DNA of 43,297 nucleotides from Desulfarculales bacterium (GCA_031267815.1 JAIRYI010000031.1:1-43297), one strand, 5' to 3'. Shown: positions 16,430-27,247, numbered from the stretch's first letter. Program-made: numbers and translations. The notes: generated from the letters alone by a model not told the origin.

Positions 16430-17314
16430 TCAATAAGTTTGCAGCAACGGATATGAGCAGGCCACATCATCAAAGTTATCCGCCCGCGCGGCGGCCTGAC
16501 TTAACGCGTCCAGAGGAAGACTGGTCTGCAAACGAAAGGGAGGGGCCAAGGAGTGGGCGTCGCTCGGACTGGAAGATATATTGGTCATAAATATCAGGTT
16601 AATCACAGAGATTGAAGGCAAACCTTCCAATTCCCCGGCCAGCAGAATACACCAGGGCAAATAAGCGTTCAAAGCGGCCCGGGCAGGCAGTGAACTTTCC
16701 GCCGCCCCGGCCCAGCCGTAATCTTTATACTGCGCGTAAACAGTTAAAGCATTGTCTTTAAATGCAAAGGCGGGCCAAAGCAGTTCTGTGCCCAAGGCGC
16801 GGAGGAGAAGAAAATTTCTTTCATAAAACCCGCGGCCCCAATCTAACAATTCCGGTTGGGTTGAAGCCAAACCGTCCTCCCACAGTTCAGCCGGCCGGTG
16901 GAGTATAATCTTTTGATGCAGGGGCACAGAAGCGGGCCGGACGTCCAGGCTGGTCAGCTGCGGGGAATGCATCCGGCGGCTGGGCTGCGCGGATTCAACC
17001 TGCCCGCTGTCGCTTATAAAGCCGGGGGCCTCGGCTCGCCATTGAAAGGAGGTAACATAATCAGCCAGTTGATCTTCTCCGACGCCGGCCGTTTCCCTGC
17101 TCTCCGGCTCCCAGGATATAAAAATCCCGCCTTGCGGATCGCTGGGGCCGGAGATAGTCTGGAGCGCGCCCGCCAAAGGCCTTATTTGCAAAGTGACGTC
17201 AGGAACGGGCTTCTGGCGGCTGTCCAGCACGGTTATGAACACAGACTGGGCCGCCTGGCAGGGCAGGGCCAGACTCAGCATGATAAACGCGAAAAAAAGA
17301 CGCCCCGCCATCAA
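16430..17314 (-). CDS. Secreted protein of unknown function
   Basis: A 294-residue protein with a clear signal peptide (MMAGRLFFAFIMLSLALPCQA, cleavage after AQA or CQA). The next 60 residues (VFITVLDSRQKPVPDVTLQIRPL and following) look like an Ig-like carboxypeptidase-regulatory or Big-type domain, in which a short beta sandwich carries the pattern D..KPVPDVTLQ. The rest has no motif I recognise. It contains PRO/SER-rich joints and a hydrophobic stretch INLIFMTNI. Its start overlaps the end of the upstream gene by 4 bases (ATGA type), so the two are translationally coupled. The start may be Met1 or Met2. Periplasmic or cell-surface location is inferred from the signal peptide. Confidence 0.6.
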   Translation of the reverse strand: MMAGRLFFAFIMLSLALPCQAAQSVFITVLDSRQKPVPDVTLQIRPLAGALQTISGPSDPQGGIFISWEPESRETAGVGEDQLADYVTSFQWRAEAPGFISDSGQVESAQPSRRMHSPQLTSLDVRPASVPLHQKIILHRPAELWEDGLASTQPELLDWGRGFYERNFLLLRALGTELLWPAFAFKDNALTVYAQYKDYGWAGAAESSLPARAALNAYLPWCILLAGELEGLPSISVINLIFMTNISSSPSDAHSLAPPFRLQTSLPLDALSQAAARADNFDDVACSYPLLQTY

Positions 17315-17718
17315 AAATCACCCCTGTTATAAATAGTTTGCCGGCTCTTGCGGCGAAAAGGGGCCCAGACCGGAGAAGCGCCGGCGGCCGGGGAAGGGAC
17401 AACATAAGCCAGTTCCACCACAAAGCAGGTTTTGAGGTACGACCCCTCGCGGTAAAAACTCACCGCCTCAGCCAGCTTCAGGATCTTGTCGTCGCCCGGC
17501 AAAACCGTCTCCACCAAAGGCGAAGCGCCTCCTTCATTGTCCATCATAATATGCCGGCCCTGCACATAGGGAGTGATTAGCTCCAGCACCAGCCCGCGCT
17601 TGGTGTGGGCGCGCAATACCGCTTCCGCCTGCCCGGTAAGGGGTTTTTGGCTACTCCGGTCCAGCAACCGTATTTTGACCCGGGTAAAATTATTTCCCGT
17701 CCCGGTTGGTTCAGTCAT
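17311..17718 (-). CDS. Unknown small protein, possibly PilZ-like fold
   Basis: A 135-residue protein with no signal peptide. It begins MTEPTGTGNNFTRVKIRLLD, and the central part alternates short hydrophobic strands (GLVLELITPYV, VETVLPGDDKIL, CFVVELAYV), which suggests a small beta-barrel. The layout RVKIRLLDRSSQKPLTG then AHTKRGLVLEL recalls PilZ-like proteins of deltaproteobacteria. The c-di-GMP signature (RxxxR and D/NxSxxG) is missing, so binding is doubtful. The last 25 residues are basic and Pro-rich. It is the first gene of a two-gene unit with the secreted protein downstream and is divergent from the ppiD-like gene. Confidence 0.5.
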   Translation of the reverse strand: MTEPTGTGNNFTRVKIRLLDRSSQKPLTGQAEAVLRAHTKRGLVLELITPYVQGRHIMMDNEGGASPLVETVLPGDDKILKLAEAVSFYREGSYLKTCFVVELAYVVPSPAAGASPVWAPFRRKSRQTIYNRGDF

Positions 17719-17845
17719 TATTTTTGTTATCCTTCAAAGCAGATTATTTTACTTTTAACTATATGCCAATTGAGCCGCTGGCGCTATATTGCCCCGCAAT
17801 TGGCGGAAGTCATTATTTTTATCTTTATGCGCGAAAACTTTATGT

Positions 17846-17851
17846 TATAAT
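17846..17851 (+). promoter_or_regulatory. Candidate -10 element upstream of the PpiD-like gene
   Basis: A perfect TATAAT lies about 107 bases before the start codon. The -35 region at 17-18 bases upstream is poor (CTTTAT), so the call rests on the -10 box and its position alone. Confidence 0.3.
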
Positions 17852-17957
17852 TTCTCCGCATAATTGGGCCTGATAAACCGGACGTCAAAATTTGCCCCGG
17901 CAAATTTGAAAAAGGTCTTTATACCGGGGAAACATTACTATTGAACAGGAGTTGCAT

Positions 17958-19823
17958 ATGCTGGGGCTTATGCGCAAACATGCCGGCAGCCTGGCGGTAA
18001 AAATCATATTGGGGGCCATTGTCGTGGCCTTCGCTTTATCCTTTGGGGTATCCTCTTATTTTTCCCAAACAGAGATTGCTTTTAAAATAAACGGAGAATC
18101 GGTCACTTCCCGGCAACTGGCTGACAGAGTTCAGGATCTGACGGAAATGCGGCAGGCCCAGGGAGGGACGCCCCTGACTCAGGAAGAAGCGGGCCGCCAG
18201 GCCCGCCAGGAAATTATCGATAGTGTTCTGCTGCGCCAAACCGCCCGGCAAATGGGCATAGGCGCCGGCGAGGAAGAGGTGCGGGCGGAAATTATGCGTA
18301 TCCCGGCTTTCCTGGAAAACGGCGTTTTTGATTTCAACCGTTATCGCAGCGTGCTGCAAAACAACCGCACCGCGCCTGAAATTTTTGAAGCCGGGCTGGC
18401 CGAAGAAATTGCTCTGAATAAACTGCGCGATTTAATTATAAGCGCAAGCCAGGTCACTCCGGGGGAAGCGGAGCAGTTCATGGATTGGTGGCTGAGCAAG
18501 ACGGAAGGAGTTTATCTGCTCTTTCAGGCGGAACAGTATTTGGATAGGGTGGAACTGAGCCAGGCCGACAAAGAAATCCATTACCGCGAATACATGAGTT
18601 CCTACACCCAGCCGGCCCAGATGAATTTCAGCTATCTGCGTTTCACTCCCCAGCACTTCGCTTCCGCGGCCGCTGTCAGCGATGATGAAATCCTGGCCCG
18701 CTACGAACTGGACTTAAGCCGCTTTGTGCGACCGGAAGGCGACCGGGTCAGCTATATTACATTTTTAATCCCGCCCAATGCCGGGCCGGAAAACCGTAAC
18801 CAAATTATGGCTCAGGCCCAGGAGGCGCAAAAACTGGCTCAGACCCAAGGAAGCGATTTCACGGCCCTGGCCGGCCGCTACGGCCAGGATCCGGCCGGCC
18901 GCGACGGGCAGGAAGGATGGTTTTACCGCGGCCAATTGGCCGAGGAACTGGAAAGACAGCTTTTTGCCGCCCCTGTCGGGGAAACAATTATCCTGGAAGC
19001 GCCCAACAAACTGATGGTGGTTAAAATTTGGGAACATAAGGATCAGCATATAGCCCCTTTGGAAGAAGTTGAAGGACAGATAAAAGAATCGCTGCTGCAA
19101 AGCCGGATGCAACAGGAAGCGGAAAAAGCCGCCGACCTGGCTTTGCAGGAACTGCACCGGGGCAAAACCCTGGCTTCCGTGGCCCAGGCCTACGGACTGA
19201 CCGTGGAAGGGCCGGTAACTGTCACCCCTGACGATGATCTGCCCGGCCTGCCGCCGGCGGCGGATATATGGGAAGTGCTGCAAGGGCTTTCTCCCGATCA
19301 GCCGGGCCTGCCCCTCCCTTATGACGGGGATATGATTTTGCCCGTATTAAATCAATATGATCCGCCGGCGCAACTGTCCCTGGAGCAAGTGGAACAGCAG
19401 GTTACAGAAGAAGCGCGCAATCTCAAAGCCGGCCAGCTGGCCCGGGAAGCGGCCTTAAGCGCCATTGCCGGACTCAAGGAACAGGCGGAACCGGCGCAAA
19501 GCCTGCTGGCCATGCCCGGGGCCAGACGTACCGGGCTGGCGGCCGGGAATGAGGAAATACCCGATCTGGCGGGAAGTGATGAACTCCATGCCGCTTTGCT
19601 TAAAGCCACCGCGCAAAAACCGCTCATTGAAACTCCTCTGCCGGTTTTAGACGGACTGGCGGTAGCCGCTCTTTTGCAAAGGACGGATCCTACGGCGGAA
19701 GATAAAGATAACCAAAGGGAAATGATCCGGGAGCGGCTGCAATTGGAAAAAAACATGACCGCGGTGGCCTTGTTCATGGCCGATTTGCACGCCCAGGCCG
19801 AAATCGAAGGCCTTGCCCCATAA
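17958..19823 (+). CDS. SurA/PpiD-type peptidylprolyl isomerase, membrane-anchored chaperone
   Basis: A 621-residue protein. ATG 17958 is preferred over TTG 17952 because AGGAG stands 6 bases before it. One transmembrane helix near the N-terminus (LAVKIILGAIVVAFALSFGV, about residues 13-32) anchors it to the inner membrane with the rest in the periplasm. A SurA-N/PpiD-like helical region follows (about 40-215, with FKINGESVTSRQLADRVQ and GVFDFNRYRSVLQ). A parvulin-like domain comes next (about 245-355, with DFTALAGRYGQDPAGRDG and GWFYRGQL), then a long C-terminal helical part. This is the PpiD layout, a chaperone for proteins emerging from the Sec channel. The parvulin active-site residues are not all evident, so isomerase activity is uncertain. 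Confidence 0.82.
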   Translation: MLGLMRKHAGSLAVKIILGAIVVAFALSFGVSSYFSQTEIAFKINGESVTSRQLADRVQDLTEMRQAQGGTPLTQEEAGRQARQEIIDSVLLRQTARQMGIGAGEEEVRAEIMRIPAFLENGVFDFNRYRSVLQNNRTAPEIFEAGLAEEIALNKLRDLIISASQVTPGEAEQFMDWWLSKTEGVYLLFQAEQYLDRVELSQADKEIHYREYMSSYTQPAQMNFSYLRFTPQHFASAAAVSDDEILARYELDLSRFVRPEGDRVSYITFLIPPNAGPENRNQIMAQAQEAQKLAQTQGSDFTALAGRYGQDPAGRDGQEGWFYRGQLAEELERQLFAAPVGETIILEAPNKLMVVKIWEHKDQHIAPLEEVEGQIKESLLQSRMQQEAEKAADLALQELHRGKTLASVAQAYGLTVEGPVTVTPDDDLPGLPPAADIWEVLQGLSPDQPGLPLPYDGDMILPVLNQYDPPAQLSLEQVEQQVTEEARNLKAGQLAREAALSAIAGLKEQAEPAQSLLAMPGARRTGLAAGNEEIPDLAGSDELHAALLKATAQKPLIETPLPVLDGLAVAALLQRTDPTAEDKDNQREMIRERLQLEKNMTAVALFMADLHAQAEIEGLAP

Positions 19824-19862
19824 ATTTAAGAGGGCAAAATTTTTAATTTGCTTTACTTTGAC

Positions 19863-19891
19863 TTTACTTTGGCGAATTTTTAAGCTACAAT
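19863..19891 (+). promoter_or_regulatory. Candidate promoter upstream of the bactofilin gene
   Basis: TTTACT (19863-19868) and TACAAT (19886-19891) are 17 bases apart, about 120 bases before the start. The -10 is good and the -35 weak. Confidence 0.33.
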
Positions 19892-20013
19892 GACAGGTAA
19901 TTCATAAATGGCATTAATATAAAGCCCGCGGTAAAGCAGCGCTGAGGCGGCAAAGCAAAGTATTAATACCTGGTTTTTTGATATTGTTGAATTAATTCGC
20001 GAAAGGATTTAGT

Positions 20014-20400
20014 GTGGCCAAAAGTCGCACCGAAAACGATCTAAGTCTTTTTCTGAGCAGCCAGTGTGTACTCAACGGAGTTTTAAATTTTACCGGTTCC
20101 GCCCGTATTGACGGCGCCTTTTCAGGAGAAATTAACGGACAGGGGACTTTATTGGTGGGGCCGCATGCCGTCATTAAAGCTGAAATAGACGCCAAAACCG
20201 TTATTATAAGCGGCGATGTGGTTGGCAATATCAGCGCCAGCGAACGGATTGAGCTTAAAACCCCGGGGAAATTAAAGGGCAACATTACCGCCCCTCTGGT
20301 TATGATGGATGAGGGAGTTCTTTTTGAAGGGCACTGCGCCATGGCTCCCGCCGAAAATATGCCCAAACCGGTGACTTTACTGGCTGGCGGAAGCAAATAG
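20014..20400 (+). CDS. Bactofilin (polymer-forming cytoskeletal protein)
   Basis: A 128-residue protein with the DUF583/bactofilin beta-helix pattern: short repeating strands such as GSARIDGAFSGEINGQGTL, VGPHAVIKAEIDAKTVIISG and DVVGNISASERIELKTPGKL, with Gly and small residues at turns. N- and C-terminal tails are short and disordered, as is usual. Bactofilins assemble without nucleotide into filaments that position envelope enzymes. The start is GTG 20014-20016, with AAGGA upstream. It sits right before the ATP synthase genes, a neighbourhood seen in several deltaproteobacteria. A terminator-like hairpin separates the two. Confidence 0.9.
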   Translation: MAKSRTENDLSLFLSSQCVLNGVLNFTGSARIDGAFSGEINGQGTLLVGPHAVIKAEIDAKTVIISGDVVGNISASERIELKTPGKLKGNITAPLVMMDEGVLFEGHCAMAPAENMPKPVTLLAGGSK

Positions 20401-20411
20401 TTTTTAATCTG

Positions 20412-20445
20412 CCTGGCCGGGCATTTACTTGCCAGGACTGTTTTT
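20412..20445 (+). terminator. Possible terminator or attenuator between bactofilin and atp genes
   Basis: CCTGGC (20412-20417) pairs with GCCAGG (20431-20436), followed shortly by five T (20441-20445). The stem is short, the loop is 13 bases, and no clear promoter follows before the b' gene, so partial read-through is likely. Confidence 0.4.
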
Positions 20446-20458
20446 CAGGACTATTTTT

Positions 20459-20893
20459 ATGATAGAAATTGGTTTAGATTTTAAATTTTTCTGGCAGTTG
20501 GTCAATTTTTTAATCATCATGTTTCTGCTCAACCTGGTGATTTACCGTCCGGTGCGGGCTGTTTTGAAAAAACGCGCCGAACACAACGCCCAACTCAGGG
20601 CGGACATTGGGCAAAGCCGGGAAGCGGTTGCCGACAGCCAGGAGGCGGTGCGGGCGCGGCAGGCGGAAACCCGCGCCGCCGGACTGAGCATGTGGGAAGA
20701 ATACAAAAATAAAGCCAGAGCCGAAGAATTGGCCAAAATGAAGGAAGCCAACTCCGGCAACGCCGCCTTCCTGGCCCAACAGCGGGCGGAACTCAGCACT
20801 CAGATTGAAATGGCCGGCGCCAGACTGGATCACGACACCGAACAGTTTGCCCGCGATATTGCCGGCAAGTTACTGCAAAGGAGCCTGTCATGA
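20459..20893 (+). CDS. atpF': ATP synthase F0 subunit b'
   Basis: A 144-residue protein: one N-terminal membrane helix (FFWQLVNFLIIMFLLNLVIY, about residues 10-29) followed by YRPVRAVLKKRAEHN and a long amphipathic, charged helix. This is the peripheral stalk subunit that links F0 to F1. ATG 20459 is chosen over an upstream TTG because the family starts with a short hydrophilic piece before the helix. The last bases overlap the next gene (ATGA). Species with paired b' and b genes use a b'b heterodimer, as here. Confidence 0.85.
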   Translation: MIEIGLDFKFFWQLVNFLIIMFLLNLVIYRPVRAVLKKRAEHNAQLRADIGQSREAVADSQEAVRARQAETRAAGLSMWEEYKNKARAEELAKMKEANSGNAAFLAQQRAELSTQIEMAGARLDHDTEQFARDIAGKLLQRSLS

Positions 20894-21444
20894 GAGCGGT
20901 TTTAAGTCTGGCCCTGGTAACGCTTCTTGCCTGTCCGGCTTTGGCTTCGGAGGAAGGCGCCTCCATGCTGGAAAGCTTCCTGGTAAGGACCTTGAATTTC
21001 GCTGTTTTCTTTGCCATCCTGTTCTTTTTTCTGCGCAAGCCCATCAAAAAGGCCTTAGCTGGCCGCCGGGAAAACATCAGACAGGAATTGGAAGCCTTGC
21101 AGGCGGAAAAAGAAAACGCGGCCCGGCTGAAAGCGGAAGCGGAAGAATTGCTGGGCAAGGCCGAAACGGAAAGCCAGCGTCTGCTTATGGAATACCGCCA
21201 GCAGGCGGAAATAGAACGCAGCCGTATCCTTAAGGAAGCGGCGCAACAGATAGAACGCATGCATGAACAGGCTCAACTGACCATTGAGCGGGAAATGAAT
21301 CTGGCCTACGCCAAGCTGAAAAAAGAACTGGCCCTGGCCGCAATGGGCAAAGCGGAAGAAATCCTGCGCGTTCAGGTGACCGCCCAGGATCAGGAGCGGT
21401 TAAATAAAGAATTTATTGCTAATCTCCCCCGGACATTGGGATGA
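20890..21444 (+). CDS. atpF: ATP synthase F0 subunit b
   Basis: A 184-residue stalk subunit. It begins with a signal-like hydrophobic stretch (MRAVLSLALVTLLACPALA), common in b subunits of deltaproteobacteria and possibly cleaved. A membrane helix follows (LNFAVFFAILFFFL, about residues 36-49), then RKPIKKALAGRRENI and a long coiled coil to the C-terminus. It partners the b' protein encoded just upstream, with which it shares a 4-base ATGA overlap. The next gene, delta, begins 9 bases after its stop. Confidence 0.9.
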   Translation: MRAVLSLALVTLLACPALASEEGASMLESFLVRTLNFAVFFAILFFFLRKPIKKALAGRRENIRQELEALQAEKENAARLKAEAEELLGKAETESQRLLMEYRQQAEIERSRILKEAAQQIERMHEQAQLTIEREMNLAYAKLKKELALAAMGKAEEILRVQVTAQDQERLNKEFIANLPRTLG

Positions 21445-21453
21445 CTTCGCACA

Positions 21454-21999
21454 ATGACTAATTATATTATTGCCAAACGCTATGCCCGGGCATTGCTGGA
21501 AACAGGGCTGGAATCAGGGCAGGAAACATTATACGGGCAACAGTTGGGAATGATTTACGATAATTTCCAACAAGTCCCTGAAATTATGCAAATATTTACA
21601 AATCCCGCCATCAGCAGGCAGGAGCGTAAAGATTTGTGGCGCAACCTGCTGGATCGGATGAATCCGGACAAGATTGTCCGAAATTTTTTATTGTTGCTCC
21701 TGGATCGCAAGCGCTTGCTTTATTTTGATCATATTATTAATTATTACAATGAATTACTTGACGAACACCAGGGAATCAAACGGGCCAGCGTGCGCTCGGT
21801 GGAGGAATTGGACGCTTCCGCTGTTAAGGAACTTACTTCCCGCCTGGAAGCTATGGTAGGGAAAAAAATTATATTGGAAGTAAAAGGAGACCCCAGCTTG
21901 ATAGGCGGTATGGTGGCCCAGATTGGAGATCTGGTGCTGGACGGCAGCCTTAAAAACGAGCTGGCCCGCTTGAAAGATTCTTTGACAAGGGGTGATTAG
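21454..21999 (+). CDS. atpH: ATP synthase F1 subunit delta
   Basis: A 181-residue protein. The start [11 protein letters not shown] is the typical delta/OSCP N-terminus, and [29 protein letters not shown] is the conserved C-terminal signature. The subunit joins the b/b' stalk to the top of the alpha3beta3 ring. It lies between b and alpha in the usual order with 5-9 base gaps. Length is typical. Confidence 0.95.
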   Translation: MTNYIIAKRYARALLETGLESGQETLYGQQLGMIYDNFQQVPEIMQIFTNPAISRQERKDLWRNLLDRMNPDKIVRNFLLLLLDRKRLLYFDHIINYYNELLDEHQGIKRASVRSVEELDASAVKELTSRLEAMVGKKIILEVKGDPSLIGGMVAQIGDLVLDGSLKNELARLKDSLTRGD

Positions 22000-22004
22000 G
22001 GCTG

Positions 22005-23513
22005 ATGCAAATTAAAGCAGAAGAAATAAGCCAGATAATCCGCACTAAAATTAAGGATTATGACAAAAAGATTGAAGTATCCGAAACCGGCACCATCTTG
22101 ACGGTAGGCGACGGCATTGCCCGGGTCTATGGCGTAGAAAAGGCCATGGCCGGAGAATTGCTGGAATTTCCCGGCGATGTGATGGGATTGGTGCTTAATC
22201 TGGAAGAAGATAATGTGGGGGTGGCCCTGATGGGGGAATCCTCTCATATCAAAGAAGGCGACCCGGTTAAACGGACCGGGCGCATTGCCCAGATTGCGGT
22301 AGGGGACGCGGTATTGGGCCGGGTGCTGGATCCGGTGGGAAACCCCTTGGACGGCAAGGGGCCTATTGCCGCCGGCGAATACAGCCGGATTGAAGTAGTG
22401 GCGCCTGGGGTGGTGCAACGCAAATCCGTACACGAGCCTATGTATACCGGCCTCAAGGCCATTGACGCCATGACTCCGGTGGGCAGAGGCCAGCGGCAGT
22501 TAATTATTGGCGACCGCCAAATCGGCAAAACCGCTATCCTGGTGGACGCCATAATCAACCAAAAGGGTCAGGACGTAAAATGCATTTATGTGGCGGTGGG
22601 GCAGAAAAAATCAACTGTGGCTCAGGTTTTGGAAGTGCTGACCCGGCACGGGGCCATGGAATACACCACTATAATTTCGGCAACCGCCTCGGATCCGGCC
22701 TCGCTCCAGTATCTGGCTCCCTATGCCGGCACTTCCATTGGCGAATACTATCGCGACCGCGGCCAGCACGCCTTGATCTGTTATGATGACTTGAGCAAAC
22801 AGGCGGTGGCTTACCGTGAGCTTTCCTTGCTTCTGCGCCGTCCTCCCGGCCGGGAAGCTTATCCGGGCGATATTTTTTACAACCACTCGCGCCTGTTGGA
22901 GCGGTCGTCCAAATTGTCCGATGAGTTGGGGGCAGGATCGCTTACTTCACTGCCTGTCATTGAGACTCAGGCGGGCGATGTTTCCGCTTATATTCCCACC
23001 AACGTAATCAGCATCACGGACGGCCAGATTTATCTGGAACCGTCCCTGTTCTTCTCCGGCATACGCCCCCCCATCAATGTAGGCTTGTCGGTAAGCCGGG
23101 TGGGCGGCGCCGCTCAGGTAAAAGCCATGAAACAAGTGGCCGGCACCCTGCGTCTGGATTTGGCCCAATTCCGGGAACTGGAAGCTTTTGCCCAATTCGG
23201 CTCGGAACTGGATAAAGCCACCCAGCAGCAGATCAACCGCGGCCGCCGCCTCACCGAGATCCTGAAACAGCCGCAGTATAATCCGTTACCCATGAAAAAA
23301 CAGGTGCTTATTCTTTATGCAGGCACCCGCGGATATCTGGATGCTCTGCCCCTTAACCGTCTGGGCGAATATGAAACCCGCCTTTATGACTTTGTGGAAC
23401 AGCGCTACCCTAAAATTTATGATGACTTGGAAGCTAAACAGGCTTTTGATGAAGATTTGGAAACCCAGGTCAAGGCCATGCTGAAAGAGTTTAACGCTTT
23501 ATTTATCGCCTGA
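22005..23513 (+). CDS. atpA: ATP synthase F1 subunit alpha
   Basis: A 502-residue protein, the usual length. The N-terminal beta-barrel contains [18 protein letters not shown]. The P-loop is GDRQIGKT, near residue 170, the form typical of the non-catalytic alpha subunit. Further marks are [13 protein letters not shown], the DELSEED-equivalent region and [37 protein letters not shown]. It forms the F1 hexamer with beta and binds regulatory nucleotide. The gene starts 5 bases after atpH and is followed 12 bases later by atpG. Confidence 0.98.
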   Translation: MQIKAEEISQIIRTKIKDYDKKIEVSETGTILTVGDGIARVYGVEKAMAGELLEFPGDVMGLVLNLEEDNVGVALMGESSHIKEGDPVKRTGRIAQIAVGDAVLGRVLDPVGNPLDGKGPIAAGEYSRIEVVAPGVVQRKSVHEPMYTGLKAIDAMTPVGRGQRQLIIGDRQIGKTAILVDAIINQKGQDVKCIYVAVGQKKSTVAQVLEVLTRHGAMEYTTIISATASDPASLQYLAPYAGTSIGEYYRDRGQHALICYDDLSKQAVAYRELSLLLRRPPGREAYPGDIFYNHSRLLERSSKLSDELGAGSLTSLPVIETQAGDVSAYIPTNVISITDGQIYLEPSLFFSGIRPPINVGLSVSRVGGAAQVKAMKQVAGTLRLDLAQFRELEAFAQFGSELDKATQQQINRGRRLTEILKQPQYNPLPMKKQVLILYAGTRGYLDALPLNRLGEYETRLYDFVEQRYPKIYDDLEAKQAFDEDLETQVKAMLKEFNALFIA

Positions 23514-23525
23514 GGTAATGATTAA

Positions 23526-24404
23526 ATGGCTTCTTTGCGCGATATCAAAACTAAAATCAAAGGGGTAAAAAAGACCCGCCAGATAACCAGGGCCATGAAT
23601 ATGGTCTCGGCGGCCAAATTAAGGGGAGTGCAGGCCCGTACCTTGCGTTTTCGCCCTTATGCCGAAAAATTCGCCGAAGTGCTGGCCCGGCTGGCTCAAG
23701 GCATGCGCCCTGATTCCCACCCTCTTTTATATCAGGCGCCGCAAATCAATACGGTGGCTGTACTTTTATTCACCAGTGAACGCGGATTGTGCGGGGCTTT
23801 TAACAACAATCTTATTCTCACCGCTCTGCGCTTTATCCGCGAACAGGAAGCGGCGGGGAAAAAAGTGCGTATCTACGCGGTGGGCCGGAAGGGGTATGAT
23901 TATTACGCCAACCGGCGGGGGCAGGATTTTGCGGGCGGCATTACCGGCGATTTGGGGTCCATGGGTTTTGAAACGGTTGCCGCGGCCGCGGATCTGGTTA
24001 TGCGCGACTTTTTGAGCCACGACGTCCAAGAAGCTCATATGATCTATTCCAACTTCCGTTCCATGAGTACGCAGGCGCCGACTTTGGAAAAAATTCTGCC
24101 CATTACTCCTCCGGAACTTGCCTCCCCAGGCGGCGCTCAAGTAATTGACTATATTATTGAACCTTCCGCTGAAGATCTGGTCGGCGAGATTCTGCCCCGC
24201 TATTTAAATGTGCGGGTATACCAGGCTTTGCTGGAAACCGCCACCGGCGAACACGCGGCACGGATGCTTGCCATGGATAATGCCACCAAAAACTGTTCGG
24301 AAATTATAACCAACCTGACCATTATGTACAATAAAGCCCGTCAGGCGGCCATTACTTCCGAACTTATTGATATTGTAAGCGGCGCGGATGCGGTAAGCGG
24401 CTAA
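23526..24404 (+). CDS. atpG: ATP synthase F1 subunit gamma
   Basis: A 292-residue central-shaft subunit. The N-terminal helix signature KTKIKGVKKTRQITRAMNMVSAAKL and the C-terminal helix ATKNCSEIITNLTIMYNKARQAAITSELIDIVSGADAV are both conserved; together they form the rotating coiled coil. SERGLCGAFNNNL is the usual Rossmann-like start. Length is typical. The gap of 82 bases before atpD holds a small hairpin (AAGGC/GCCTT with TTT) that could tune the beta-subunit transcript. Confidence 0.97.
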   Translation: MASLRDIKTKIKGVKKTRQITRAMNMVSAAKLRGVQARTLRFRPYAEKFAEVLARLAQGMRPDSHPLLYQAPQINTVAVLLFTSERGLCGAFNNNLILTALRFIREQEAAGKKVRIYAVGRKGYDYYANRRGQDFAGGITGDLGSMGFETVAAAADLVMRDFLSHDVQEAHMIYSNFRSMSTQAPTLEKILPITPPELASPGGAQVIDYIIEPSAEDLVGEILPRYLNVRVYQALLETATGEHAARMLAMDNATKNCSEIITNLTIMYNKARQAAITSELIDIVSGADAVSG

Positions 24405-24462
24405 AACTGATGAAATTTTCTGCGCGGCCAAGGCGGCCTCAATGCCTTTTTAAGCATGCTAG

Positions 24463-25896
<1,434 letters not shown>

Positions 25897-25911
25897 AAGG
25901 ATTTTTACGCG

Positions 25912-26319
25912 ATGGATAACAGCATTCTGTTGGAAGTGGTTACCCCGGAACGTCTATTGTTGAGCAAGCCTGTGCAGATGGTTATGGCGGTAGGCAGTGA
26001 CGGAGCTATGGGAATTTTGCCTCATCATACCCACCTGCTTACCGGCCTGAAAATTGACGCCTTGCGCTGGCTGGAAGGGACCGTTGAAAAAAAAGCTTTT
26101 ATTAGCGGCGGCCTTATGGAAGTCACCCCGGAAAAAGTCAGTGTGCTGGCGGAATCAGCGGAATTGGAAGAAGAAATTAATAAAGAGCGGGTTCTGGAGG
26201 CCAGAAAACGGGCGGAAGATCGTATTGCCAAAGCTAAAACCGGCGCGCCGGACATTGACTTGCTCAGAGCGGAAAATGCTTTACGAAGAGCCATTTCCAG
26301 GCTCAAGATACTTAATTGA
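25912..26319 (+). CDS. atpC: ATP synthase F1 subunit epsilon
   Basis: A 135-residue protein with the N-terminal beta-sandwich (LEVVTPERLLLS, MAVGSDGAMGILPHHTHLLTGLK, KAFISGGLMEVTPEKVSVLAESAE) and a C-terminal helical hairpin (NKERVLEARKRAEDRIAKAK, then ALRRAISRLKI). It connects gamma to the c-ring and can inhibit ATP hydrolysis. It is the last gene of the cluster. Genes for F0 a and c (atpB, atpE) are not in the window, as is usual in deltaproteobacteria, where they form a separate operon. A terminator lies 130 bases downstream. Confidence 0.95.
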   Translation: MDNSILLEVVTPERLLLSKPVQMVMAVGSDGAMGILPHHTHLLTGLKIDALRWLEGTVEKKAFISGGLMEVTPEKVSVLAESAELEEEINKERVLEARKRAEDRIAKAKTGAPDIDLLRAENALRRAISRLKILN

Positions 26320-26451
26320 CAAGCCCGGCGGTCAATTTGACCGGATAAAATATCTTGCGCTGAAGATAGCGGAGAGCAAAAATTGCCGGAGCTGTTTACA
26401 ATGATTCAAGCATAATATTTGAAAAGGCCTGCTTTTGAATGCATAATGCTT

Positions 26452-26479
26452 ATGGGGAGTTTGAAGCTCCCCATTTTTT
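26452..26479 (+). terminator. Intrinsic terminator after the ATP synthase genes
   Basis: ATGGGGAG (26452-26459) pairs perfectly with CTCCCCAT (26467-26474) across a 7-base loop, and five T follow. It lies 25 bases before the glmU-like gene and separates the two units. Confidence 0.85.
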
Positions 26480-26503
26480 ATTGGCAAGCGATCGGTTGGT
26501 GCT

Positions 26504-27247
26504 ATGCAAACCCATAATCTGGCGGCAATAATAATGGCGGCGGGTAAAGGAACCCGCATGAAATCCGACTTGCCCAAAGTGCTGCACAGGCTGCGGGGAC
26601 AGCCTCTGCTGGCTTACAGCCTGGAACTGGCCCGCTCTCTGGCCGCCGCTCCGCTTGTTGTGGTGGTTGGCTATCAGGCCGGGCAGGTTATGGCCGCCTG
26701 CGGACAGTGGCCGGAGCTGAAATTTGTTTGCCAGGAACCGCAATTAGGTACCGGCCACGCGGTCATGACCGCTGTTCCGGAATTAAGCGGGCTGACCGGC
26801 TCAGTTTTGATTTTAAACGGAGATGTTCCGGGACTAACTCTCCCCACAGTGCAAAATATGCTTTCCCGGCATTACCGGGAAAGAAACGCCTTGACGGTTC
26901 TGGCCATGGAGTTGGAAAATCCGGCTGCCTATGGCCGTTTAATTACTTCCCGGCACCGCCTGCTGGCCATCAGAGAATACCGCGACGCTGCTCCGGAAGA
27001 ACAGAAAATCAATCTGGTCAACGCTGGGATCTACCTGTTTGCGGTTGCGGATTTGCTGGCGGCTCTGCCTTTATTGAAAAACAACAATGATCAGCAGGAA
27101 TATTATCTTACGGATTTGGTGGCGATAATGAATTCGAAAGGCTTGCCGGTGGGCTATGATCTGTGCGCGAATCCTTGGGAAGTTGCGGGCGTAAATTCTC
27201 AGGATGAGCTTCGGCAATTGGAAAGCCTATGGCGGAAGGATAAATAA
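26504..27247 (+). CDS. glmU: GlmU-type UDP-GlcNAc pyrophosphorylase, uridylyltransferase domain only
   Basis: A 247-residue nucleotidyltransferase. The signature MAAGKGTRMKSDLPKVLH (residues 11-28, with Arg18 and Lys25), the uracil-binding LGTGHAV and LNGDVPGL (Asp107), and LVNAGIYLF are those of the N-terminal half of GlmU, which makes UDP-GlcNAc from UTP and GlcNAc-1-phosphate. Full-length GlmU is about 450 residues. The C-terminal left-handed beta-helix that acetylates glucosamine-1-phosphate is absent, and the gene ends cleanly with glmS starting at the next base. This is not a frameshift, since the following frame is GlmS. The acetyltransferase must be another protein, or a full GlmU exists elsewhere. 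Confidence 0.85.
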   Translation: MQTHNLAAIIMAAGKGTRMKSDLPKVLHRLRGQPLLAYSLELARSLAAAPLVVVVGYQAGQVMAACGQWPELKFVCQEPQLGTGHAVMTAVPELSGLTGSVLILNGDVPGLTLPTVQNMLSRHYRERNALTVLAMELENPAAYGRLITSRHRLLAIREYRDAAPEEQKINLVNAGIYLFAVADLLAALPLLKNNNDQQEYYLTDLVAIMNSKGLPVGYDLCANPWEVAGVNSQDELRQLESLWRKDK

